From an uncultured Oscillospiraceae bacterium (lineage in GTDB: Bacteria; Bacillota; Clostridia; Oscillospirales; Oscillospiraceae): a DNA stretch of 64,000 nucleotides. The stretch's first letter is position 1. The number at the start of each line of letters is the position of its first letter. Made by a program: the position numbers and the translations under genes. Under the pieces are notes generated by a model. That model was not told where the DNA came from. It worked only from the letters and a program-made list of their open reading frames with translations, and did no database searches. The DNA is taken from positions 24,482 to 88,481 of the forward strand of contig CANQFT010000006.1 of NCBI GenBank assembly GCA_947599925.1, in the 5' to 3' direction. Of this stretch, positions 37,174-44,115 are shown piece by piece.

Positions 37174-38346
37174 TTAGAAGATGGGGGTGTCGAACACGTC
37201 CAGGTCGTAGAGGGCCCGCACCGCCGGGCCGTACCGCTCCGGCGACGCCTGGCACGCCTGAGGGTCGATCAGAGGAGTGACCGAGCCGTCCCGCGCCGCC
37301 GCGCACAGCCCCAAAAACCGCTCGTAGCGGTACTCTCCGGTGTAGACGCTGTAACGCACCTCAAAGACGCCGAAGAGGGCGCCGTCCGCCTCGTCCAGAT
37401 ACCCGGTGTAGATCACGCCCTTGTCCGGGTAGGCCGCCTGGACCCGCGCCGTCTGGCGGGAGACGTCTCCGGTGTACCGCCGCCCCACCATCCGGTCGGT
37501 CTTGAGCTTGTCCACGTCCAGCCCCTGGAACACGCGGGTCCGCTCCAGCCACGCCGTCTCGAAGATGGCCCCGTGGAGCACCTCCCGGAACTCCGCGTCG
37601 GTGGCGATGCCGTAGCCGATGATGGCGAGGTAGTAGAGCTGCTGGGCGAGGATGAGGAACAAAACGGGCCGCAGCAGCCACCGCCGCGCCCGCCCCAGCC
37701 AGACGGCCCGGCGGATCTGGCCCGCCGAGCGGTAGCGGTCCTTGGGGTCCAGGGCGGTACACTTCCGCAGGAGTTTTTTCCACCGCCGCTTCCGGGCCAG
37801 TGGGCCCAGCAGTTGGCGGAAGGTGACTCCCAGAGCGTAGATGTCCGCTCTGGCGTCGGTCTGGGCAAAGCCGTACTGCTCCGGCGGGGCGTAGCCCCTG
37901 GTGCCCAGCAGACGGGTGTCCTGGTCGGCCTGGGGCCGCTCCTCCCGCGCGGCGTCGAAGTCGATGAGCCGCAGATGGCCGTCGGCGGCCAGCATCAGGT
38001 TGGAGGGCTTGATGTCCCGGTGGAGGATGCCCTGGCCGTGGAGGAAGGTCAGCACGTCGCACAGCTCCAGCAGAAGCCGGGTCAGCTGCCGCTGGCTGAG
38101 ACTGATCTTGTCCAGCGTGGCCCCCTCTATGTACTCCTCCAGAATGACCGTTCTGTCTGGTTCCAGTGTCACCTCTCCGATCTGGGGCAGATAGGGATGG
38201 GAGAGAGTTTGAAGCTGGGCGTATACCGGGTATTGGCCCCGAAGCTCCTTGCGGACAGACTTCGCGCCTGTCCGCGGATCCAGCATCAGTGCGACCCGGC
38301 TGCGCTCCGACTGGCGCAGGATCTGAATTTCCTCCAGCAAGTTCAC
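37174..38346 (-). CDS. Membrane-anchored Ser/Thr protein kinase, atypical Gly-rich loop
   Basis: GTG start VNLLEEIQILRQ; LHRDIKPSNLML, RLIDFDAAREE, LLGTRGYAPPEQYG, DARADIYALGVTFRQLLG; TM WLLRPVLFLILAQQLYYLAIIGYG. Confidence 0.85.
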   Translation of the reverse strand: MNLLEEIQILRQSERSRVALMLDPRTGAKSVRKELRGQYPVYAQLQTLSHPYLPQIGEVTLEPDRTVILEEYIEGATLDKISLSQRQLTRLLLELCDVLTFLHGQGILHRDIKPSNLMLAADGHLRLIDFDAAREERPQADQDTRLLGTRGYAPPEQYGFAQTDARADIYALGVTFRQLLGPLARKRRWKKLLRKCTALDPKDRYRSAGQIRRAVWLGRARRWLLRPVLFLILAQQLYYLAIIGYGIATDAEFREVLHGAIFETAWLERTRVFQGLDVDKLKTDRMVGRRYTGDVSRQTARVQAAYPDKGVIYTGYLDEADGALFGVFEVRYSVYTGEYRYERFLGLCAAARDGSVTPLIDPQACQASPERYGPAVRALYDLDVFDTPIF

Positions 38347-38387
38347 CACCCCCGTTCGCACCACAGTGTACCACATCCGGCCAAAAA

Positions 38388-38430
38388 GCGCAAAAAAAGA
38401 AGCGGCTGACCGCTTCTTTTTGCGTTTTGA
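38388..38430. terminator. AT-flanked hairpin between tRNA and kinase gene
   Basis: CGCAAAAAaaAGAAGCGGctgaCCGCTTCTTTTTGCG. Confidence 0.55.
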
Positions 38431-38525
38431 TGAAAGGTGCTGGGGTCCTGACCGCTCCTGGACCAGCGCCTGGGCGTCTACATAGCGCTTCGCGGGGCCT
38501 CGTATTGTCGGCGCCGCCGGAAAAC

Positions 38526-38557
38526 AAACAGCCCGCCAAGGAATCTTGGCGGGCCGC
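38526..38557 (-). terminator. tRNA-Thr terminator
   Basis: Minus strand: GCCCGCCAAG-attc-CTTGGCGGGC-TGTTTGTTTT. Confidence 0.8.
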
Positions 38558-38558
38558 A

Positions 38559-38634
38559 TGGAGCTAGTGGGGTGACTCGAACACCTGACCTGCTGATTAC
38601 GAATCAGCTGCTCTACCGGCTGAGCTACACTAGC
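38559..38634 (-). tRNA. tRNA-Thr (anticodon CGT), CCA encoded
   Basis: Minus: GCTAGTGTAGCTCAGCCGGTAGAGCAGCTGATTCGTAATCAGCAGGTCAGGTGTTCGAGTCACCCCACTAGCTCCA; cloverleaf stems pair; upstream TTGACG-N17-TATAGT. Confidence 0.95.
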
Positions 38635-38845
38635 GTCTCATAAGGCCCGGCTTTCCGCCGGGTCCTGTTTGTCAGTTCGCCGCGTTTTGCGCCCTTTTGC
38701 AAACGCTGTCCTGAACTGTCGCCCACGTACTATACCACATTTTTTGGCCAGCGTCAAGAGCGGTTGTTGCATACTTTTTTCCATCTATGCTATACTACAC
38801 ACAAAAGACTGCGCGGGAAAGACCGCGGGGGAGGGGGCCGATGGC

Positions 38846-39412
38846 GTGGAAAAAAAGCCCGTATACAAGGGTCTGGGCGGCAGACGCTTTGCCCAAAAGC
38901 CGGAGGACTGGACCCATCTGAATGGCGACATACTGGTGCCCAAGGACCATCCCCGCATTCGCTTCCGCGGGCAGATGGACCTGCTGGAAGCCAGGGTGGT
39001 GCGGGTCCAGGCGGAGCTGGCGGAGCGCCACGCGCCGGAGGCGCTGGTGGGCGATCTGGAGAGCGTGGTGGAGCTGTGCCGCCAGATCATCCGCGGCGAG
39101 GTGCTGGACGCGGCCCTGCCCACAGGGGACATCATCGGCCTGTCGCCCCAGGAGCTGCGGCGGCAGTCCCACGACCCCCAAGGGGTGTTCGGCGTGGAGT
39201 ATATGAAGCCGCCCAGCCATACCCTGGGCTTTGTCTACGCCGCCCTCAACGAGCTGCGGGCCCAGGCGAGGGTGGCGGAGACGGCGGCGGTGGCCGCCTT
39301 TTCGGGCCGGCCCACGGAGGTCCAGCGGGACATTCTGCGGACCATGAACCGCCTGTCCAGCGCCTTCCACATCCTCATGTGCCGGGTCCTCAGCGGCTAC
39401 TATGACCGCTGA
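38846..39412 (+). CDS. EutT-like cobalamin adenosyltransferase
   Basis: WTHLNGDILVPKDHPRIRFRGQMDLLEARVVRVQAEL...; GTG start with GGAGGGGG RBS; adjacent to eutN-like gene. Confidence 0.6.
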   Translation: MEKKPVYKGLGGRRFAQKPEDWTHLNGDILVPKDHPRIRFRGQMDLLEARVVRVQAELAERHAPEALVGDLESVVELCRQIIRGEVLDAALPTGDIIGLSPQELRRQSHDPQGVFGVEYMKPPSHTLGFVYAALNELRAQARVAETAAVAAFSGRPTEVQRDILRTMNRLSSAFHILMCRVLSGYYDR

Positions 39413-39827
39413 GGGCGGTCTGGCTCTGCTGGACGAGCCGGGAGAGCCCCTGGGCGCCTATCTGCGGAGGGCGCTGGAGGCGGAGGGACTGCTGGGCGAC
39501 GGCAGGGACGGCCTGGTGTTGCCGGTGCTGACCGGGCAGCTGATCTGCCAGGTCTACGCCGGGGTCTGCACCGGCGACCCGGCCCGGCGGGTCCTGGAGG
39601 CGCTGTTGGCGGGCAGGCCGGTGTGGACCGTCCAGGAGGGCCTGTCCCAGCTGGGGACCGGGGCCTTGGGCCGACTGGTCCGGGAACGGCTGTATACGTT
39701 GCGGCGAGCGGGACTGCGGATCTGTCCGCTGGGCCGCTTGGCGCCGCTGGCGGCGGAGGAAAGGGAGAGAGGGTATGGAGCTGGGCCGGGTCCGCGGTTC
39801 GGTTTGGTGCACCAAAAAATCCGGTGA
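39402..39827 (+). CDS. Hypothetical protein in Eut-like cassette
   Basis: ORF overlapping both neighbours, no family confidently recognised. Confidence 0.6.
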   Translation: MTAEGGLALLDEPGEPLGAYLRRALEAEGLLGDGRDGLVLPVLTGQLICQVYAGVCTGDPARRVLEALLAGRPVWTVQEGLSQLGTGALGRLVRERLYTLRRAGLRICPLGRLAPLAAEERERGYGAGPGPRFGLVHQKIR

Positions 39828-40041
39828 GATGGCCGGTTGCAAACTCCTGCTGGTGGAGGGCTGGGACCCGTTGGCCCAGAGCTCCGGCGGCAAACTGCGG
39901 GTGTGCGCCGACGTCATCGGCGCGGGCGTGGGCGAGGGCGTGCTGGTGGTCACGGGCACCGCGGCCCGCCGGGCCATCGGCGCGGAGAGGGCGCCGGTGG
40001 ACGCGGCGGTGGTGGCCATCGTGGACGGGCTGGAGGTTTGA
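39775..40041 (+). CDS. eutN: EutN/CcmL-family microcompartment vertex protein
   Basis: MELGRVRGSVWCTKKSGEMAGCKLLLVE...VCADVIGAGVGEGVLVVTGTAARRA...PVDAAVVAIVDGLEV. Confidence 0.85.
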   Translation: MELGRVRGSVWCTKKSGEMAGCKLLLVEGWDPLAQSSGGKLRVCADVIGAGVGEGVLVVTGTAARRAIGAERAPVDAAVVAIVDGLEV

Positions 40042-40047
40042 CGCGCT

Positions 40048-40269
40048 TTACAGCTGTTCCAGCGCCTGGATGGTGTCGGTCAGGGTCCGCTGGGGCAAAA
40101 AGCCGCCGATCAGGGCGACGAGCTGCTCCAGAGTGACCGACTTGGCCGATGGGGAGAACTGCTTGCGAAAGACGAGGGGAAATTTTTTCCGCAGAAGTTC
40201 CCGGGCGCCGGGGTAAGCCAAAATTTCCCCGATGGTGATCTGCTGATTTCGTAGATCCAAAGATACCAC
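40048..40269 (-). CDS. Small hypothetical protein (73 aa)
   Basis: ORF with plausible start; TIGEILAYPGARELLRKKFP resembles small DUF1858-like domains (tentative). Confidence 0.55.
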   Translation of the reverse strand: MVSLDLRNQQITIGEILAYPGARELLRKKFPLVFRKQFSPSAKSVTLEQLVALIGGFLPQRTLTDTIQALEQL

Positions 40270-40390
40270 ATCCTTTCAGACCATTGTATGCGCCAAGAGC
40301 CCGGCGGATTCAGAGAGTTGACGGGTATAGCCCGCCTCTGGACAGCGCATACTACCCTCGCGTAAAAGCGCGAAAGGAGATGTGGTTTCC

Positions 40391-40582
40391 ATGAACTGCA
40401 ACGTCAATGAATCCATCCAGTGCTCCGTCACCAGCTGCGCCCACCACTGCGGCGACAGGAACTACTGCTCGCTGAAAACCATCAAGGTGGGTTGCTGTGA
40501 TCCCGCCGTGGCCCAGTGCGACCAGACCCAGTGCGCCTCTTTCGACCTGGGCGCCAACGGGACCAGCTGCCGCAAGGACTGA
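40391..40582 (+). CDS. DUF1540-like Cys-rich small protein
   Basis: MNCNVNESIQCSVTSCAHHCGDRNYCSLKTIKVGCCDP...C..TQCASF. Confidence 0.8.
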   Translation: MNCNVNESIQCSVTSCAHHCGDRNYCSLKTIKVGCCDPAVAQCDQTQCASFDLGANGTSCRKD

Positions 40583-40589
40583 GCAAGCA

Positions 40590-40640
40590 GTCAAAAAAGA
40601 GCGTGGAGCCCCTGGGCTCCACGCTCTTTTTGACTGTTTT
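40590..40640 (+). terminator. Intrinsic terminator
   Basis: GTCAAAAAAGAGCGTGGAGCCCctGGGCTCCACGCTCTTTTTGACtgttttttt. Confidence 0.85.
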
Positions 40641-40700
40641 TTTGCGGCCCGCCGCAGCGCACGACCCGGCCGCAGGGCGTCCGGGCGCACGTTTGCGGGC
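40635..40700 (+). repeat. Dispersed intergenic repeat family B, copy B2
   Basis: tgtttttttGCGGCCCGCCGCAGCGCACGaCCCGGccgcagggcgtCCGGGcGCACGTTTgCGGG. Confidence 0.8.
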
Positions 40701-40750
40701 CGAGATGTATTTTTTGCCAGGCGCGTGTCCTGGCAAAAAATTTTTATGTG

Positions 40751-40795
40751 TCTTTCGCGCCATTCGGCGCGAAACTCTGCGAGGCTTTTTGGGCA
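40751..40795 (-). repeat. Dispersed intergenic repeat family A, copy A5 (first hairpin only, inverted)
   Basis: Minus: GCCCAAAAAGCCTCGCAGAGTTTCGCGCCGAATGGCGCGAAAGA. Confidence 0.8.
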
Positions 40796-40800
40796 GGAGA

Positions 40801-40832
40801 TCAGGGACCTGCCCGCGGGCAGGTCCCTGATC
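40801..40832 (-). terminator. Hairpin terminator of 40839-41105 gene
   Basis: TCAGGGACCTGCCCGCGGGCAGGTCCCTGA, perfect palindromic stem. Confidence 0.65.
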
Positions 40833-40838
40833 GTGTTT

Positions 40839-41105
40839 TCAGCCCTTCTGCTGGGCCAGATACGCGGCAGTCAGGGCGTTCAGCGCGCCCAAAATATCAA
40901 ACAGCAGCTTGTTTTGGCACGTCAAAAGGGCCTCCGCTTCCCTCCAGTGACAGCAGCAACCGCCGCCGCTCTCCGCCGTCTGGCAGTCGCCGGCGTCAAC
41001 GCGGGCGGTGGGCATATCCTCCAGCGCCTGGCGGCGCTGGAGCCAGGCGACCTGGCAGCTGGGAGCTTGGTCTTGGGCGCGGGTACAGGTTTTCTCAGCC
41101 ATCAT
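40839..41105 (-). CDS. Small Cys-rich hypothetical protein
   Basis: MMAEKTCTRAQDQAPSCQ...GDCQTAESGGGCCCHWREAEALLTCQNKLL; divergent from ABC transporter operon. Confidence 0.6.
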   Translation of the reverse strand: MMAEKTCTRAQDQAPSCQVAWLQRRQALEDMPTARVDAGDCQTAESGGGCCCHWREAEALLTCQNKLLFDILGALNALTAAYLAQQKG

Positions 41106-41138
41106 GCAACCCTCCTCGCCCCATCTTATGCGTCGGGC

Positions 41139-41167
41139 TTGACAAATGTCCGGCAAGGGGCTATTCT
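41139..41167 (+). promoter_or_regulatory. sigma-A-type promoter of ABC transporter operon
   Basis: TTGACA-N17-TATTCT. Confidence 0.7.
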
Positions 41168-41208
41168 TAACAGGAATGATTTTCAATATTTGCAAGGAGG
41201 GTCCCCCA

Positions 41209-42282
41209 ATGAAAACCACCGGTAAAAAACTGCTCTGCCTGGTCCTGGCGCTGAGCCTGGCCCTGGCTGTCTGTCTGTGCGGCTGCGGTCCCCAGGAGCC
41301 CGCGCCCAGCCCGTCCCCCTCTCCCTCGGAGGCGCCCGCGCCCTCGGAAGAGCCCGTGGCCCAGCGCACGGAGGTGAATTTGGCCGTCCTGTCCGGGCCC
41401 ACCGGCGTGGGCGCGGCCAAACTCATGGCCGACAACCTGGCGGACGCCACGGCCAACGCCTACACCACCACCCTCTGCACCGACAACCAGCAGGTGATGG
41501 CGGGGCTGATCAACGGCGAGTTTGACATCGCGGCCGTGGCCACCAATGTGGCCGCCAACCTCTACCACAAGACCCAGGGCGGCGTGCAGATCGCCGCCAT
41601 CAACACCCTGGGCGTGCTCTACATCCTGGGCCCCGCCGACCGGCCCGTCGCCTCGCTGGCGGACCTGGCGGGCAAGACGCTCTACGCCACCGGCCAGGGC
41701 GCCAACCCTGAGTATGTGCTCAACTACCTGCTGGCCCAGAACGGCGTCAGCGATGTGAACGTGGTCTGGCAGGCCGCCGAGGAGGTCACCGCCACCATGC
41801 TCCAGGGCGAGGGGGAGTACTGTATGCTGCCCGTCCCCGCCGCCACCGCGCTGGCGGCCAAGAGCGAGGGCAAGATCACCGCGCAGATCAGTCTCTCCGA
41901 GGCGTGGGACGCGCTGGAAAACGGCTCCCAGCTGACCATGGGCTGTGTGGTGGTCCGCACGGAGTTTGCCCAGGAGGAGCCCAAGGCGGTGGAGGATTTC
42001 CTGAAGGAGTATTCGGAGTCCATCGCTTTCATGGCCGACCCTGCGAACATGGCCCTCTCCAGCGACCAGAACCCGGCCCAACTGGTGGCTGACTTTGGCA
42101 TCGCCCCCTCCGCCGCCATCGCCGGCGCGGCCATTCCCCAGTGCAATCTGGTCTATCTGGACGGCTCGGATATGCGCTCCGCCATCCAGGGCTACTACGA
42201 AGTGCTCTACGCCGCCGACCCCACCTCCATCGGCGGCTCCATCCCTGACGACGCCTTCTACTTCATGCCCGGCCAGGCATGA
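41209..42282 (+). CDS. ABC transporter substrate-binding lipoprotein (NMT1/SsuA-like)
   Basis: Lipobox LCGCG; GPTGVGAAKLMADN..., SLADLAGKTLYATGQGANPEYVLNYLLAQNGV. Confidence 0.82.
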   Translation: MKTTGKKLLCLVLALSLALAVCLCGCGPQEPAPSPSPSPSEAPAPSEEPVAQRTEVNLAVLSGPTGVGAAKLMADNLADATANAYTTTLCTDNQQVMAGLINGEFDIAAVATNVAANLYHKTQGGVQIAAINTLGVLYILGPADRPVASLADLAGKTLYATGQGANPEYVLNYLLAQNGVSDVNVVWQAAEEVTATMLQGEGEYCMLPVPAATALAAKSEGKITAQISLSEAWDALENGSQLTMGCVVVRTEFAQEEPKAVEDFLKEYSESIAFMADPANMALSSDQNPAQLVADFGIAPSAAIAGAAIPQCNLVYLDGSDMRSAIQGYYEVLYAADPTSIGGSIPDDAFYFMPGQA

Positions 42283-43046
42283 GGGGACCGAGGGCCAAAA
42301 ACGCCATAAAACTCCTCCTGCCCCTGGCCCTGTGGCTGGGGGTATGGGAGTTTCTGGCTCTGGGCGTGGGCCATTCCCTGCTGCTGCCGGGACCCGGAGA
42401 GGTGGCAGTGCGGCTGTTCGCCCTGGCCTGGACGGGGGAATTCTGGGCCACGGCTCTGGTGAGCCTGGGCCGGGTCTTTTTGGGCGGAGCCCTGGGCGCG
42501 GTCCTGGGTGCGACCGTGGCGGCGCTGTCCGCGTGGAAGGCCCCGGTGGGCTGGGCGCTGACGCCGGTGATGAAGATCGTCCGGGCCACGCCGGTGGCGT
42601 CCTTTATCCTGCTGATCTGGCTGTGGTGCAGTTCCGACTGGGTGCCGGTGGTCATCGCCGCGCTGATGTCGGCCCCGGTGGTGTGGAGCGCCACGGCCCA
42701 GGGCCTTGAGAGCGCCGATCCCAAGCTGTTGGAACTGGCCCGCGCCTACCGCTTTGACCGGTACAAGACCGCGCGGCTCATTTACATCCCCAGCGCGAAG
42801 CCCGCCGTGGCCGCCGGCTGCCGCACGGCCATGGGCCTCGCCTGGAAGGCCGGCGTGGCCGCCGAGGCTCTGAGCCGTCCCAGGCTGGCCCTGGGCACCC
42901 AGGTCTACAACGCCAAGGTCTATCTGGAGACCACCGACCTCTTCGCCTGGACCGTGGCGGTGGTGGCGCTGTCATTCATGCTGGAGCGGGGCCTCTGGGC
43001 CCTGTGGCGGCTGTGGGAGAGGAGGGGCGCGGGTGGAACTGCGTGA
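42279..43046 (+). CDS. ABC transporter permease (SsuC/TauC-like)
   Basis: LLLPGPGEVAVRLFAL..., PVASFILLIWLWCSSDWVPVVIAALMSAPVVWSATAQGLES. Confidence 0.85.
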   Translation: MRGPRAKNAIKLLLPLALWLGVWEFLALGVGHSLLLPGPGEVAVRLFALAWTGEFWATALVSLGRVFLGGALGAVLGATVAALSAWKAPVGWALTPVMKIVRATPVASFILLIWLWCSSDWVPVVIAALMSAPVVWSATAQGLESADPKLLELARAYRFDRYKTARLIYIPSAKPAVAAGCRTAMGLAWKAGVAAEALSRPRLALGTQVYNAKVYLETTDLFAWTVAVVALSFMLERGLWALWRLWERRGAGGTA

Positions 43047-43554
43047 TCTCACCGTCCACTTTGGGGACAAGCGGGTCTTTGACCACAGAGACTTCACCTT
43101 TCCCGACCACGGCCTGACCCTGCTCACCGGGCCGTCGGGCGTGGGCAAGACCACGCTGCTGCGGGCCCTCTTTGACCGCTACCGGGCCGACAGCGCCTTT
43201 CTCTTTCAAGAGGACCGGCTGCTGCCCTGGCGGACGGTGGAACAGCACCTGCTGGACGTGATGCCCGCCCCCGACCGCTCCGTCGCGGCGGAACTGCTGG
43301 AGCTGGTGGAGCTGACCGGCGAGGAGAAAAATTACCCCGGCGCCCTCTCCGGCGGCATGGCCCGGCGGCTGGCCCTGGGGCGCTGTCTGGCTCTGCCCAG
43401 CGTCCGGCTGCTGTTGGACGAGCCCTTCGCCGGCGTGGACCTCGCCCGCCAGGGGCGGATCCTGGCCCGCCTCAAGGCGCTGGGCAAGCCCATCGTGATG
43501 ACCGGCCACGGGCCGGAGTTGGAGGGGTACGCCGACCATGTGACGGCCCTGTGA
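43033..43554 (+). CDS. Compact ABC transporter ATP-binding protein (173 aa)
   Basis: TGPSGVGKTTLLRALF, LFQEDRLLPW, LSGGMARRLALGRCLALPSVRLLLDEPFAGVD. Confidence 0.87.
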   Translation: MELRDLTVHFGDKRVFDHRDFTFPDHGLTLLTGPSGVGKTTLLRALFDRYRADSAFLFQEDRLLPWRTVEQHLLDVMPAPDRSVAAELLELVELTGEEKNYPGALSGGMARRLALGRCLALPSVRLLLDEPFAGVDLARQGRILARLKALGKPIVMTGHGPELEGYADHVTAL

Positions 43555-43568
43555 AAAAGCAAAAAACA

Positions 43569-43597
43569 CAGGCCCGCTCCTCCGGGAGCGGGCCTGT
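43569..43597 (+). terminator. Intrinsic terminator
   Basis: CAGGCCCGCTCCtccGGGAGCGGGCCTGt. Confidence 0.75.
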
Positions 43598-43680
43598 CAG
43601 TTTGTCAAAAAAGCCTCGCGGAGTTTCGCGCCGTAGGCCGCGAAAAAATGTCAAAGAAGCGGCCTCGCCGCTTCTTTGAC
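43597..43680 (+). repeat. Dispersed intergenic repeat family A, copy A2
   Basis: cagtttgtcaaaaaAGCCTCGCGGAGTTTCGCGCCGTAGGCCGCGAAAAAATGTCAAAGAAGCGGCCTCGCCGCTTCTTTGAC. Confidence 0.87.
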
Positions 43681-43690
43681 ATGACGTATG

Positions 43691-44053
43691 TCAGGCCTCC
43701 GGCTTGTCCTCGGTCTCGTCCTCGTCCAGAGGGATCTGGGCGGCCATGGCCTCGATGTCGGCGTCGGTGATGCCGTCGGCGCTTTTGATGTCGGCAATGC
43801 GCTCGTTGTTGTAGACCACGCGCTCCTTGCACTCGGCGATCTTGGCGCACAGGGCGGCGAACTCCGGCTCAGGGTCCGCGCCGTGGAGAGCGACGTAGAG
43901 CTTGCCCAACTCGATGTGGGCCTTGCGGATGCTGTCTTGCTCGGCGGCGTTGTTCACCTTCAGCTTGGCGATCTCCGCCAGATCCTTCGCCTTGGCCACG
44001 CCGCTCTGGGCCACCTCGCTGACTTTGGACATAATGGCGTCAAAATCCATCAC
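43691..44053 (-). CDS. Hypothetical coiled-coil-like protein (120 aa)
   Basis: ORF with RBS; FDAIMSKVSEVAQSGVAKAKDLAEIAKLKVNNAAEQDSIRKAHIELGKLY. Confidence 0.72.
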   Translation of the reverse strand: MMDFDAIMSKVSEVAQSGVAKAKDLAEIAKLKVNNAAEQDSIRKAHIELGKLYVALHGADPEPEFAALCAKIAECKERVVYNNERIADIKSADGITDADIEAMAAQIPLDEDETEDKPEA

Positions 44054-44115
44054 GCAAACCTCCTGAATGTAAGTTTGTTGCCGCTATGTATCCAAGCGGC
44101 GTGTCCACTATTATA

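Noticed and set aside
38347-38559. N-terminal extension of kinase ORF (MRPAKIPWRAV...)
   Set aside because: Overlaps tRNA-Thr terminator and intergenic hairpin; GTG at 38346 gives a sensible kinase N-terminus.
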